In this document: one piece after another, positions 33,366 to 44,950 of the stretch
Layout: the number at the start of each line of letters is the position of its first letter
Position numbering within the stretch: the stretch's first letter is position 1
NCBI RefSeq assembly: GCF_001995255.1
Contig: NZ_MUZR01000008.1
Coordinates: 1-64,000, forward strand
DNA length: 64,000 bases
Source: Thioalkalivibrio halophilus
GTDB taxonomy: Bacteria; Pseudomonadota; Gammaproteobacteria; Ectothiorhodospirales; Ectothiorhodospiraceae
Direction of reading: 5' to 3'
Notes under the pieces: model-generated
The model's input: only the letters and a program-made list of their open reading frames with translations
The model's database searches: none
Told to the model about the DNA's origin: nothing
Program-made: the position numbers and the translations under genes

Positions 33366-34175
33366 TTGGACAAGGCAACCCTATTCGGCGTGCTGCTGGG
33401 CCTGGCCACCATCCTGGGGGCCATCATGCTCAGCGGCCAGGCGGCCGATTTCTGGCACACGCCGGCAGTGCTGGTGGTGGTGGGCGGCACTATGGCCGGC
33501 ACCTTCATCAAATTCCCGTTCCGGCATGTGATGAGCTCGTTCCGGGTGGCGGGGAAGACTCTCTATGAGCCGGCGGATGACCCGCGTGCCCTGATCGAGC
33601 GCACCAAGGAGCTGGCCCAGGTCGCGCGCAAGAAAGGGCTGCTGGCGCTGGAAGACGAGGAGACCCCGAACGAGTTCTACGCCAAGGCCCTGCAGCTGTC
33701 GGTGGACGGCTTCGAGCCCGACCGCATCCAGCACGTGCTGCGCGAGGACCTGGAACTGTCGCTGGAGCGTCACGAGACCGGTCAGAGGGTGTTCCGGTCC
33801 ATCGGCGAGCAGGCGCCGGCTTTCGGCATGATCGGAACGCTGGTGGGGCTGGTGCAGATGCTGGGCAACCTCGAAAGCCCGGAAGCGGTCGGCCCCGGCA
33901 TGGCCGTTGCCCTCCTGACAACGCTTTACGGCGCGATCTTCGCGCAGCTTGTGGCCCTGCCCATCGCGGACAATCTGGAGATGCGGGCGCGCTCCGAGCA
34001 CATCACTCGGAGCCTGATCGTGGATGCCGTCAACTGCATCCACCAGGGCTTCAATTCGCGCATGATCGAGGAGATGCTGCTCCCGTACCTGCCCAGCAAG
34101 CAGCGCGAGAAGGCGGCCGAGGAGCTCGAAAAGCAGGGACAGGCCGAGGGGCAGCCTCAGGGTTCGTCTTCGTAG
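33366..34175 (+). CDS. pomA: flagellar motor stator PomA/MotA
   Basis: A 269-residue stator subunit beginning with a TTG codon at 33366 (LDKATLFGVLLGLATILGAI), which matches the PomA start; no ATG fits. Four membrane helices are visible, including AFGMIGTLVGLVQMLGNL and MAVALLTTLYGAIFAQLVAL, and a cytoplasmic loop with conserved charged residues (ERTKELAQVARKKGLLALED). It is more like sodium-driven PomA than proton-driven MotA. The next gene starts directly after its stop. Confidence 0.87.
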   Translation: MDKATLFGVLLGLATILGAIMLSGQAADFWHTPAVLVVVGGTMAGTFIKFPFRHVMSSFRVAGKTLYEPADDPRALIERTKELAQVARKKGLLALEDEETPNEFYAKALQLSVDGFEPDRIQHVLREDLELSLERHETGQRVFRSIGEQAPAFGMIGTLVGLVQMLGNLESPEAVGPGMAVALLTTLYGAIFAQLVALPIADNLEMRARSEHITRSLIVDAVNCIHQGFNSRMIEEMLLPYLPSKQREKAAEELEKQGQAEGQPQGSSS

Positions 34176-35003
34176 ATGGCCGTGCGCAGGAGCAAGAAAG
34201 GCGAGGGTGGCGCACCGCGCTGGATGACCACCTTCGCCGATCTGATGGCGGTGCTGGTGGTGTTCTTCGTGATGCTTTACGCCTTTTCCACCATCGACGC
34301 GGAGAAGTACGAGCAGATGGCCGATTCGCTGCGCGAGGTGCTGGGCTCCACCGAGGTGCAGGAGGAAGTGCCCGCCATTCCGGAACCCACCGTTATCGAC
34401 CTCGAAGGCCGCTCGCCGGAGCCGCGCACCGTCGAGGAGCCGGAACCCGAACCGGAATACCGCGAGCAGGACGAGATCACCGAGGCCCTGCGCGAGGCCC
34501 TGCAGGATGAGCTCGAGCAGGGGCTGATCGACATGGCGGAAGAAGACGCCGGTATCCTGCTGCGTTTCGAGGAGCAGGCCGCCTTCGAGATCGGGGAGAA
34601 GGATCTGAACGTGGACTTCGTGCCGGTGCTGGAACGGGTGGCCGAGGTGCTGGCCGAGACCCCGGGCCAGATCGTGATTGCCGGGCATACCGACGATCTG
34701 CCGATCCGCAGCGAACGTTTCCGCTCCAACTGGGACCTGTCCACCGCGCGGGCGGTCTCGGTGGTGCACGTGATGGAGGGCACCGGGGTGGAGCCGGCCC
34801 GCATGCGTGCGACCGGCCATGCGGATACCCGTCCGCTGCGCCCGAACGTGGATGCCGAAAGCCGCGCCCGCAACCGGCGGGTGGACGTGCTGCTTATGGA
34901 CGATGACGACGCCGATCCGGGCGGGGGGTCGACCGATATCATCGGTGGGGACTCGGGGCCGGATGAGCCGGTACCGCTGGACCAGGCCGTGCCCGAAGGG
35001 TGA
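34176..35003 (+). CDS. pomB: flagellar motor stator PomB/MotB
   Basis: A 275-residue stator subunit: one membrane helix with the ion-binding aspartate (WMTTFADLMAVLVVFFVMLY, D22), a long acidic linker, and an OmpA-like peptidoglycan-binding domain (IVIAGHTDDLPIRSERFRSN, RNRRVDVLLM). The C-terminal tail is acidic. Two-gene operon with pomA. No other flagellar genes are in the window. Confidence 0.88.
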   Translation: MAVRRSKKGEGGAPRWMTTFADLMAVLVVFFVMLYAFSTIDAEKYEQMADSLREVLGSTEVQEEVPAIPEPTVIDLEGRSPEPRTVEEPEPEPEYREQDEITEALREALQDELEQGLIDMAEEDAGILLRFEEQAAFEIGEKDLNVDFVPVLERVAEVLAETPGQIVIAGHTDDLPIRSERFRSNWDLSTARAVSVVHVMEGTGVEPARMRATGHADTRPLRPNVDAESRARNRRVDVLLMDDDDADPGGGSTDIIGGDSGPDEPVPLDQAVPEG

Positions 35004-35164
35004 GGGGCCGACGGGCCGGGGCGCCCCGCCCCGCTGCGGGCAGGGATTCGTGTCGGTTTGTGCGGGGTTCGTGATAACCTCTGCAACTCGGTTGTCCGAA
35101 CCCTTTTCATTTTCTGAATCAGCGACGTTCGACCCCGCGTATGGGTCGGCGAAGGAGTTTCGCA

Positions 35165-37087
35165 ATGCCTGCAGTATCCCTCCCCGACGGCAGCCGCCGC
35201 GAGTTCGATCAACCCGTCACCATCATGGACGTGGCGAAGGACATCGGCACCGGCCTGGCGAAGGCTGCCGTCGCCGGCAAGGTGAATGGCGCACTGGTGG
35301 ACGTGCGCCACGAGATCGATGACGACGCCGAGGTCGCGATCGTCACCGACCGCGATCCGGAAGGCGTGGAGATCATCCGCCACTCCACCGCGCATCTGAT
35401 GGCGCAGGCGGTCAAGGAACTCTTTCCCGATGCCCAGGTGACCATCGGCCCGACCATCGAGAACGGGTTCTACTACGACTTCGCGTATGACCGCGGCTTC
35501 ACGCCGGAAGATCTGGAAAAGATCGAGAAGCGCATGAAGGAGCTGGCGAAGCAGGATCTGCCGGTGGAGCGCTCGACCATGGACCGCGACGAGGCGGTGG
35601 AGTACTTCCGCAACATGGGGGAGGAATACAAGGCCGAGATCATCGAATCCATCCCGCAGGGCGAGACCATCTCGCTGTACCGTCAGGGCGATTTCATCGA
35701 CCTGTGCCGGGGCCCGCACATCCCGTCCACCGGCAAGTTGAAGGCCTTCAAGCTGACCAGCGTGGCCGGGGCGTACTGGCGCGGCGATTCCGACAACGAG
35801 ATGCTGCAGCGCATCTATGGCACCGCGTGGCCGAACAAGCAGCAGCTGGAGGAGCATCTTCATCGCCTGAAGGAAGCCGAACGCCGTGACCATCGCAAGA
35901 TCGGCGCGGAGCTGGACCTGTTCTCCATCCAGGACGAGGCCGGCGGCGGGCTGGTGTTCTGGCACCCGAAGGGCGCGCGCATCCGCCGCGAGATCGAGAA
36001 CTTCTGGTACGAGATGCACGAGAAGGCCGGCTACGACTTCGTCGTGTCGCCGCATATCGCCAACCTGGAGCTGTGGCATACCTCCGGGCACGCCGAGTTT
36101 TACGCCGACTCGATGTACGAGCCGATGCAGGACGAGCACCAGGCGTTCCAGCTCAAGCCGATGAACTGCCCGTTCCACGTGCTGATGTACAAGGACCGGC
36201 TGCATTCCTATCGTGATCTGCCGATCCGCTGGGGCGAGATGGGCACGGTGTACCGGCGCGAGATGTCCGGGGCGCTGCACGGCCTGATGCGCGTGCGCGG
36301 GTTCACCCAGGACGACGCCCATATCTTCTGTCGCGAGGATCAGATCGAGGACGAGGTCATGGGCGTCATCGACCTCACGCTGGAGACCCTGCGGACCTTC
36401 GGCTTCGAGGATTTCGACGTGAACCTGTCGACCCGGCCGGATGATGCGGTCGGGTCGGACGAGATCTGGGATCACGCGACCCGGGCCCTGCGCGGCGCGA
36501 TCGAGAAGAAGGGGCTGGAATACACCCTGGACGAAGGTGGCGGTGCGTTCTACGGTCCCAAGATCGACATCAAGATCCACGACGCGATCGGTCGCCAGTG
36601 GCAGTGTTCCACCATTCAGCTCGACTTCAATCTGCCCGAGCGTTTCGACATGGAGTACGTCGCCGAAGACAATGAGCGGCGGCGGCCGATCATGATCCAT
36701 CGCGCCCTGCTGGGCTCCGTGGAACGCTTCTTCGGCGTTCTGATCGAGCACTACGCCGGGCATTTCCCGACCTGGCTGGCCCCGGTGCAGGCATCGGTGC
36801 TGACCATCACCGAACGCCAGGATGATTACGCCCGGGACGTGGCGCGGCGCCTGCGCGAGCAGGGCTTTCGGATCGAGCCCGACTTGAGAAACGAAAAGAT
36901 CGGCTTTAAGATCCGCGAGCACACGCTTAAGCGCGTGCCGTACCTGCTGGTGCTCGGAGACCGGGAGATGGAAGAGGGCAAGGTCGCGGTTCGTACCCGC
37001 GACGGGGAAGACCTCGGCACCATGTCCCTGGACGAACTGAGCGAACGCCTCGGGAAAGAGGTTGCCAGCCGGGGCACCGGAACCTGA
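35165..37087 (+). CDS. thrS: threonyl-tRNA synthetase
   Basis: A 640-residue class II synthetase. TGS domain at the start ([20 protein letters not shown]), editing domain with [11 protein letters not shown] and zinc-type [10 protein letters not shown], catalytic motifs [50 protein letters not shown], and the C-terminal anticodon domain. AAGGAG lies 7 nt before the ATG at 35165. First gene of the classical thrS-infC-rpmI-rplT-pheST-ihfA cluster. Confidence 0.97.
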   Translation: MPAVSLPDGSRREFDQPVTIMDVAKDIGTGLAKAAVAGKVNGALVDVRHEIDDDAEVAIVTDRDPEGVEIIRHSTAHLMAQAVKELFPDAQVTIGPTIENGFYYDFAYDRGFTPEDLEKIEKRMKELAKQDLPVERSTMDRDEAVEYFRNMGEEYKAEIIESIPQGETISLYRQGDFIDLCRGPHIPSTGKLKAFKLTSVAGAYWRGDSDNEMLQRIYGTAWPNKQQLEEHLHRLKEAERRDHRKIGAELDLFSIQDEAGGGLVFWHPKGARIRREIENFWYEMHEKAGYDFVVSPHIANLELWHTSGHAEFYADSMYEPMQDEHQAFQLKPMNCPFHVLMYKDRLHSYRDLPIRWGEMGTVYRREMSGALHGLMRVRGFTQDDAHIFCREDQIEDEVMGVIDLTLETLRTFGFEDFDVNLSTRPDDAVGSDEIWDHATRALRGAIEKKGLEYTLDEGGGAFYGPKIDIKIHDAIGRQWQCSTIQLDFNLPERFDMEYVAEDNERRRPIMIHRALLGSVERFFGVLIEHYAGHFPTWLAPVQASVLTITERQDDYARDVARRLREQGFRIEPDLRNEKIGFKIREHTLKRVPYLLVLGDREMEEGKVAVRTRDGEDLGTMSLDELSERLGKEVASRGTGT

Positions 37088-37102
37088 ACTGGAGAAAAGG
37101 CC

Positions 37103-37624
37103 ATTAGCGCAGCGAAAACCGTTCGCCTGAACGATCAGATTACGAGCCCGAAAATCCGGCTGATCGACGCCGAAGGCGAGAACCGGGGGATTACCACCAG
37201 CGACGAGGCCCTCGAGATGGCCCGCGATTCCGGCCTGGACCTGGTGGAGATCTCGCCGAATGCCGAGCCGCCGGTCTGCCGGATCATGGACTACGGCAAG
37301 TACAAGTTCGAACAGTCGAAAAAGGCTCAGGAAGCCAAGAAAAAGCAGAAGCAGATCCAGATCAAGGAAGTGAAGTTCCGTCCCGGAACGGACGAGGGCG
37401 ACTACAACGTCAAGCTGCGGAATCTGCGGCGTTTCCTCGAGGCGGGTGACAAGGCCAAGGTCACCATCCGCTTCCGTGGTCGCGAAATGCGCCACCAGGA
37501 GCTGGGCAATCAGCTGCTGGACAAGATCGAACAGGACGTGTCCGACATCGCGGTGGTGGAACAGCGCCCCAAAATGGAAGGACGCCAGATGATCATGGTG
37601 ATGTCGGCCCGCAAGAAGCAGTAG
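37103..37624 (+). CDS. infC: translation initiation factor IF-3, ATT start
   Basis: A 173-residue IF-3 running from [20 protein letters not shown] to the end MVMSARKKQ. The correct start is an ATT codon at 37103, 15 nt after thrS and following GGAGAAAAGG; the first ATG is 38 codons inside the N-terminal domain. Use of ATT is the known autoregulation device of infC, since IF-3 discriminates against non-standard start codons. Confidence 0.95.
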   Translation: MSAAKTVRLNDQITSPKIRLIDAEGENRGITTSDEALEMARDSGLDLVEISPNAEPPVCRIMDYGKYKFEQSKKAQEAKKKQKQIQIKEVKFRPGTDEGDYNVKLRNLRRFLEAGDKAKVTIRFRGREMRHQELGNQLLDKIEQDVSDIAVVEQRPKMEGRQMIMVMSARKKQ

Positions 37625-37725
37625 GGCGGACATCGACAAGGGGCGGCGGGTTTCCGCATACCTGATCGCCCTTTTCACAAACGACCGGCCCTGCGGGGAA
37701 CCGGTCCGAAATGCCGGAGAAGAAA

Positions 37726-37926
37726 ATGCCCAAGATCAAGACCAACCGGGGTGCGGCCAAGCGCTTCACCCGTACGGGGTCGGGAAAGTACAAGCGGTTC
37801 CAGTCGCACCGCAGCCACATCCTGACCAAGAAGTCCACCAAGCGTAAGCGTCACCTGCGCAGCCCGGCGATGGTGCACGAGGCCGACACGGCCGCCGTGC
37901 GCAAGATGCTGCCCAACCATCGTTGA
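37726..37926 (+). CDS. rpmI: ribosomal protein bL35
   Basis: A 66-residue very basic protein ([20 protein letters not shown] at the start, [10 protein letters not shown] later), standard for bL35. The ATG at 37726 follows CCGGAGAAG; a frame five codons longer is not needed. Followed by rplT after 20 bp. Confidence 0.95.
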   Translation: MPKIKTNRGAAKRFTRTGSGKYKRFQSHRSHILTKKSTKRKRHLRSPAMVHEADTAAVRKMLPNHR

Positions 37927-37946
37927 ACTGACCGAGGAATCGAGAT

Positions 37947-39470
<1,524 letters not shown>

Positions 39471-39471
<1 letters not shown>

Positions 39472-41837
39472 TGCGCATCAGTATGGAATGGCTGCAGGAC
39501 TGGCTGCAGATCGACGAGACCCCGCGGGAGCTCGGGCACCGCCTGACCATGGCGGGGCTGGAGCTGGACGCCATCGAAGCGGCGGCGCCGGTCTTTCACG
39601 GCGTGCGGGTCGGCCGGGTGATCAGCGTGGAGCCGCACCCGGATGCCGACCGCCTGCGGGTTTGTCAGGTGGAGGCGGGCGAGGCGGAACCGCTGAACAT
39701 CGTCTGTGGCGCACCCAATGTCTACACGGGAATGGTGGCGCCGGTCGCGGTGGTCGGGGCGGAGCTGCCGGGCGAGTTCCGCATCAAGCGCTCGAAGTTG
39801 CGCGGCGTGGCCTCCGAAGGGATGCTCTGTTCCGCACGCGAGATCGGCCTGGCCGAGGACGCCGAGGGCCTCCTGGATCTGCCCGCGGACCTGGAAGTCG
39901 GCAGCGACCTGCGCACGGCGCTGGGGCTGGATGATCATGTGCTGGAGGTCGACCTGACGCCCAATCGCGCAGACTGTCTGGGCATGCGCGGGATCGCCCG
40001 CGAGTGCTCGGCCCTGCTGGACCGGCCGCTGCAGGTCCGCCCGGCGCCCGCGGTGGAGGCGACGCTGGATCGACGTGTGCGCGTGACCGTCGACGATGCG
40101 CAGGCCTGTCCGATCTATTCGGGGCGGATCCTCGAGGGTCTGGATGCCCGGGCACCCACGCCGCTGTGGATGTCCGAACGCCTGCGCCGGGCCGGGGTGC
40201 GCCCGCTCTCCGCGATTGTCGACGTGACCAACTACGTGATGCTGGAGCTGGGTCAGCCGCTGCATGCCTTCGATGCCGACCGTGCCGACGAGGTGATTCG
40301 CGTGCGCCGGGGCGGCGAGGGCGAGTCCCTGACCCTGCTGGGCGGCGAGCAGACGGTGGAGCTGTCGGCGCGGGATCTGGTGATCGCCGGAGAGACCCAA
40401 CCGCTGGCGCTGGCCGGAATCATGGGCGGAGCCGCTTCGGCGGTGGATGACGACACCACCCGGGTGGTCCTGGAATGTGCCCATTTCGCGCCGCGTGCGC
40501 TGGCGGGCCGGGCTCGCGAACACGGGCTGCATACCGATGCGTCGCATCGCTTTGAGCGGGGTGTGGATCCCACCCTGGTGCCGCGCGCGATGGAACGGGC
40601 CACCGAGCTGTTGCTGGCGATCTGCGGCGGCGCCTGCGGGCCCGTGGAGACGGTCGGCGACATCCCCTCGACGCACGATGAACGGCCGATCACCCTGCGC
40701 GCCGGACGTATTGAGCGGCTGCTCGGGGTCGCCCTGGACGACGGCGAGGTGGAGCGTATCCTGCGGGCGCTGGACTGCGTGGTGGAGCCCGGTGGCGATG
40801 GCACGTGGCGGGTGTTGGCCCCGCGTGCGCGCTTCGACCTGGAGCGCGAGGAAGACCTGATCGAGGAACTGGCGCGGGTGCACGGGTATGACCGTCTGCC
40901 GCGCACCCTGCCGGGCGCGGTGCCGCCGGTGACGCCGCCGGGTGGCCTGAAGGCGCTGTGGGAAGGTCTGACCCGGCGCGGGTTCCACGAGGTGATCAGT
41001 TTCAGCTTCATCGACCGCGAGGTTTCGCAGCGCTTCTATCCCGAGGTGGAGCCGCTGGCGCTGGCCAACCCCATCGCCTCCGACATGAGCGTGATGCGCC
41101 CCGGTCTGTGGCCGGGGCTGGTGAGCACGGCCGCCTGGAATACGGCCCGGCAGCAGTACGACCTGCGGCTGTTCGAACACGGCCTGCGCTTCGTGCCCGG
41201 GGCCTCCGGCCTGTCCCAGGAACCCCGGCTGGCCGGGCTGCTGAGCGGACGGGCCATGCCCGAGCACTGGGAGACGGCATCCCGCGAGCTGGACTTCTTC
41301 GACGCCAAGGGCGAGGTGGAGACCCTTTGCGGCAACCTGGCGGAGCCGTTGCGCTTCCGCGCGGAGAAGCATCCCGCGCTGCACGATGGTCAGAGTGCCC
41401 GTGTGCTGGCCGGCGAACAGCCGATCGGCTGGGTGGGCAAGCTGCATCCGTCGCTGGCGGAGCGCTTCGACCTCGGGGCCCCGGTGTTCCTGTTCGACCT
41501 GGATGCACGGACCGTCAGTACCGACCCGGTGGCGCAGTTCCGGCCCCTGTCGGCTTATCCCTCGATCCGGCGGGATCTGGCCCTGGTCGTGCAGGAGAAC
41601 GTGCCCGCCGGGGATCTGCTGGCGGCGATCGGCGAACTCGAGCTGGAGCTGCTGCGTGACGTCCGGCTGTTCGATGTCTACCAGGGCAAGGGTTTGAATC
41701 CGGGCGAGAAGAGTCTGGCTCTGGGCTTGATTTTGCAGGCATTTGATCGCACGCTTGATGACTCCGATGTGACCGCCGTGACCGATGCGGTGGTGGCGCA
41801 CCTCGAAAGCCGGTTCAATGCGACCCTGAGGCACTGA
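39471..41837 (+). CDS. pheT: phenylalanyl-tRNA synthetase beta subunit
   Basis: A 788-residue beta subunit: SEWLQDWL-type start (SMEWLQDWLQIDETPRELGH), tRNA-binding domain (PHPDADRLRVCQVEAGEAEP), B3/B4 editing domain, the DLEREEDLIEELARVHGYD segment, and the C-terminal ferredoxin-like anticodon-binding domain (AYPSIRRDLALVVQENVPAG). Full normal length. Confidence 0.97.
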
Positions 41838-41840
41838 TCG

Positions 41841-42140
41841 ATGGCAGCTGTGACCAAGGCGGATCTGGCCGCCACGCTGAACGAGGAACTGGGCCTGAAC
41901 AAGCGCGAGGCCAAGGAATTCGTCGAAATGTTCTTCGAGGAGATGCGTCAGTCGCTGGAAGACGGCGAGGGCGTGAAACTCTCGGGGTTCGGCAATTTCG
42001 TGCTGCGCGACAAGAACCAGCGCCCGGGGCGCAATCCCAAGACCGGGGAAGAGATCCCGGTCTCCGCGCGCCGCGTCGTGACGTTCCGCCCGGGCCAGAA
42101 ACTGCGCGAACGGGTCGAGAGCTATGCTGGAAGCGAGTAA
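41841..42140 (+). CDS. ihfA: integration host factor alpha subunit
   Basis: A 99-residue HU-family protein with [20 protein letters not shown] and the DNA-binding arm ([20 protein letters not shown]). Immediately after pheT as in most gammaproteobacteria. IHF is also used by many Cas1-Cas2 systems to bend the leader, although this is a housekeeping copy. Confidence 0.96.
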   Translation: MAAVTKADLAATLNEELGLNKREAKEFVEMFFEEMRQSLEDGEGVKLSGFGNFVLRDKNQRPGRNPKTGEEIPVSARRVVTFRPGQKLRERVESYAGSE

Positions 42141-42480
42141 CCACCAGGAGCTGCCGGCGATCCCGGGCAAGCGGTATTTCACCATCGGGGAAGTCGCCGA
42201 GCTGTGCCTGGTCAAGCCGCACGTGTTGCGTTACTGGGAGCAGGAATTCCCGATGCTGGAGCCGGTCAAGCGGCGCGGCAACCGCCGGTACTACCAGCGT
42301 CAGGACGTCATCCTGATCCGTCAGATCCGCGCGCTGCTGTACGAAGAAGGCTTTACCATCAGTGGCGCGCGGCAGAAGCTCTCCGGGGACGAGGCGCGCG
42401 AGGATCACCAGCAGGCCCGGCAGATCATCCAGGACACGATTCAGGAACTGGAATCGGTACTGAAGGTGCTGAGGAACTGA
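42124..42480 (+). CDS. MerR-family regulator of the ihfA neighbourhood
   Basis: A 118-residue regulator with an N-terminal MerR helix-turn-helix ([20 protein letters not shown], then [20 protein letters not shown]) and a short coiled coil, no metal-binding cysteines. Overlaps the ihfA end by 17 bp. This pair is conserved in many gammaproteobacteria; its target is not known to me. Confidence 0.92.
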   Translation: MLEASNHQELPAIPGKRYFTIGEVAELCLVKPHVLRYWEQEFPMLEPVKRRGNRRYYQRQDVILIRQIRALLYEEGFTISGARQKLSGDEAREDHQQARQIIQDTIQELESVLKVLRN

Positions 42481-42549
42481 AACACGCGGAAGACGGGGTT
42501 GTTCGCCCCCTTTCGCGAACGGCCGCTCTCGATTACCATATATCGCGTT

Positions 42550-42626
42550 CGGGGCGTAGCGCAGTCTGGTAGCGCATCTGCATGGGGTGCAGAGGGTCGC
42601 AGGTTCAAATCCTGCCGTCCCGACCA
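42550..42626 (+). tRNA. tRNA-Pro (anticodon GGG)
   Basis: A 77-nt cloverleaf: acceptor CGGGGCG/CGTCCCG, D-arm GCGC/GCGC, anticodon stem TCTGC/GCAGA with GGG at 42584-42586, T-loop TTCAAAT with stem GCAGG/CCTGC, discriminator A and encoded CCA. It follows the merR gene as in many relatives. Confidence 0.95.
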
Positions 42627-42642
42627 AACAGGACAGTAAAAA

Positions 42643-42674
42643 GGCCGCCGGGGGAGTCCCCGGCGGCCTTTTTT
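42643..42674 (+). terminator. strong terminator after tRNA-Pro
   Basis: GGCCGCCGGGG, loop GAGT, CCCCGGCGGCC, then six T: an 11-bp perfect GC stem, 17 nt after the tRNA. It also lies downstream of the convergent DsrE-family gene. Confidence 0.9.
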
Positions 42675-42712
42675 GTGCGCGCCGAACGGGTTCGGCGTCG
42701 GCCGGGATCGGT

Positions 42713-43213
42713 TTACTGCATGTAGGAATAGCCTTCCTGCTGCAGATGGATGATTTCGGAGTCCGCCATGGGGACGATCTCCACGAACCCGTGCACGTCC
42801 TCGGGCTCGATGCCGCGCAGGGCGGCGGAGGCCTCGCACATGCGGATGTCGATGTTGCCGGCACGGGTCAGGGACTCGGCGCGGCGCATCAGGTCACGAT
42901 GTTCATCGAACTGATCGTGGGTGAAGAAGGGCACTTCGCGGCCGTGCAGCACCAGCACGATGTGCGAATCGAACGGATCGGCCTCGTACACGTTGTTGAG
43001 CATGCTGACGCGGTCGAGGACGAAATCCATCTCGTCCGCGGTATCCACGGCCACGTCATACACCACGCGGGCCGGTTCGTACTCCTTCTGGTTGACCTCG
43101 GCGGAGCCCCAGGGCATGTCGTCCTGTGCCGGGGTGGTAAGCGGGGCGCCCAGCAGGAGTGCCCCGGCGACCAGGCTGGCGAGGGGACCGATACGGCTTG
43201 CATGTGCGGACAT
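42713..43213 (-). CDS. exported DsrE-family protein
   Basis: A 166-residue protein with a cleavable signal peptide (GPLASLVAGALLLGAPLTTPAQ) and a DsrE/DsrF-like fold: RVVYDVAVDTADEMDFVLDR, HIVLVLHGREVPFF, and a conserved-type cysteine in NIDIRMCEASAALRGI. Periplasmic DsrE-like proteins are common in sulfur-oxidising bacteria but their role is unclear. A transcription unit of its own. Confidence 0.8.
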   Translation of the reverse strand: MSAHASRIGPLASLVAGALLLGAPLTTPAQDDMPWGSAEVNQKEYEPARVVYDVAVDTADEMDFVLDRVSMLNNVYEADPFDSHIVLVLHGREVPFFTHDQFDEHRDLMRRAESLTRAGNIDIRMCEASAALRGIEPEDVHGFVEIVPMADSEIIHLQQEGYSYMQ

Positions 43214-43292
43214 CACGTTCTCCCTTGCAATGTGGGCTGGCGATACCAACAAGACGCATGGACGGGCCGGATCCATTCCGTCAGCGTGTCCG

Positions 43293-44510
43293 TCAGCGTG
43301 GCGGCTCGCCCGGCCCGCGGGCGTGATCTTCGGGGCTGCGGGCGTGCAGCACGCGCTCCAGCAGTTGTTCGGCGGCCATGCCGACCCGTCGACCAAGCGG
43401 TTGCGCGCGGGTATAGGAGACCTCGAAGACCTCGGCCTCGCGCGCCAGTTTCATCAACAGGTCGTCGCTGGTGCCGATCTCGTCGGCCAGCCCCAGGGCG
43501 CGGGCCTGGTCCCCGTACCAGTGTTCGCCGGTGGCGACCCGGTCCAGTTCCAGCTGCGGGCGGTATCGCTGCAGGAACTGCTTGAACAGTTCGTGGGTTT
43601 CGTCGAGGTGATCCTGGAACTTGCGCCGGGCGGCGTCGGTGTTTTCGCCGAATACGGTCAGGGTGCGCTTGTAGTCCCCGGCGGTCAGCAGTTCGAAGTC
43701 GATGTCGTGGCGGTCGAGCCAGCGATGCAGATTGGGGATCTGCGCCACCACCCCGATGGAGCCGAGGATGGCGAACGGGGCGGCGACGATGCGATGACCG
43801 ACCGCGGCCATCATGTAGCCGCCACTGGCGGCCACGCGGTCGACCACCACGGTGAGATCCAGCCCGGCCTCGCGCAGGCGGACGAGCTGGGAGGCCGCGA
43901 GGCCGTAGGAGGGTACCATTCCCCCGGGGCTCTCGAGGCACACGACGGCCTGATCGCGGCCGGGCTCGGCCAGGGTGAGCACGGCGGTGATTTCTTCGCG
44001 AAGGTTGTCCACCGCCGACGCCCGAATGTCGCCCTGAAAGCGCAGCACGAACACCCGCGGCGCTGGGGCCTCTTCCTGTTCGAGTTCGACCACGGTTGGT
44101 GATTCGCTGACCGGGTTTCCCCCGGGCGCGGAAGAACCGGACGGGTCGGCCGGCGATTCGGCGGTGTCGGCGTCGCTTACCCCGGCGGATTGCGTCGATC
44201 CATAGGGGGTCCCGCCATCGGGGGTCCCGTTGCCCTGGCCGTTGCCATCAAAGGGGTGTCCGGGGTGGCGGCGCCGGCGCAGGCGGTCTCGCAGGCGCTG
44301 CAGGCGGGTGCGTGGGCCTTCCACCGCGCGGCGCACGGTCTTTTCCATGCGTGCATAGCGGTCGTTCAGGCGTTTGACGTTGAGCTGGTCGGGGCGGCGC
44401 TCGCGGCTGCGGGCAATCAGCCCGATAAAGGCGCTCATCAGGATCAGCACCGCCATGACGGCGGTGACGACCTTGGCGAAGAACAGTCCGAAATCCTGCA
44501 GCAGTTCCAT
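43293..44510 (-). CDS. sohB: SohB-like inner membrane peptidase (S49)
   Basis: A 405-residue S49 peptidase: N-terminal membrane helix (VVTAVMAVLILMSAFIGLIA), a long Gly/Ser/Pro-rich linker around 80-145, the catalytic fold with VVCLESPGGMVPSYGLAASQ, the nucleophile serine region VDRVAASGGYMMAAVGHRIV, and lysine in DYKRTLTVFGEN. The linker is longer than in E. coli SohB. The start at 44510 is the first ATG before the membrane helix. Confidence 0.86.
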   Translation of the reverse strand: MELLQDFGLFFAKVVTAVMAVLILMSAFIGLIARSRERRPDQLNVKRLNDRYARMEKTVRRAVEGPRTRLQRLRDRLRRRRHPGHPFDGNGQGNGTPDGGTPYGSTQSAGVSDADTAESPADPSGSSAPGGNPVSESPTVVELEQEEAPAPRVFVLRFQGDIRASAVDNLREEITAVLTLAEPGRDQAVVCLESPGGMVPSYGLAASQLVRLREAGLDLTVVVDRVAASGGYMMAAVGHRIVAAPFAILGSIGVVAQIPNLHRWLDRHDIDFELLTAGDYKRTLTVFGENTDAARRKFQDHLDETHELFKQFLQRYRPQLELDRVATGEHWYGDQARALGLADEIGTSDDLLMKLAREAEVFEVSYTRAQPLGRRVGMAAEQLLERVLHARSPEDHARGPGEPPR

Positions 44511-44569
44511 GCGATTCCTCGGGGTCGGCGGGTGGTCGACGCATCGTCTGTGCGTGCCATAATGCCACC

Positions 44570-44950
44570 ATGATTGCTTCCGACGCTTGGGACCCGCGCG
44601 CTCCGGGTCGTTTTCATGGTTGCGAGGATGCCGGGGGGGCGGAGCCCGAGCCGGTGGTCTACCGCGATGTTCCGGTGCTGACGCTGCGTCAGGTCGACGA
44701 ATGGAACGGCCAGCCCAAGGGCACGGCGTTCCGCATGTTTCGGGCCCGCGAGGGTGAGCTGGAAGAGGGGCGTGACTTCTTCCTGATCCGTCGGGGCGAG
44801 GAGCCCGAGCTTGCCGAGCAATGGCGGGCGGCCGGCACCATCTATCCGTCGACCGTGCACGTGGTCCTGCTGGGGACGCGGGCGGTGGAGCGCATGCGTG
44901 CGGAATGGCATGCGCGCACGCACAGCCCGGACTGCGGATGTCCCGGGTAA
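44570..44950 (+). CDS. small protein with ORF6N-like segment
   Basis: A 126-residue protein. Residues about 34-73 (PVLTLRQVDEWNGQPKGTAF, RMF and a DFFLI strand) resemble the ORF6N DNA-binding segment typical of phage antirepressors; the end has a CGC pair. Divergent from sohB, and its last 13 bases overlap the LysR-type gene downstream, so the two may be co-expressed. Function unknown. Confidence 0.62.
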   Translation: MIASDAWDPRAPGRFHGCEDAGGAEPEPVVYRDVPVLTLRQVDEWNGQPKGTAFRMFRAREGELEEGRDFFLIRRGEEPELAEQWRAAGTIYPSTVHVVLLGTRAVERMRAEWHARTHSPDCGCPG

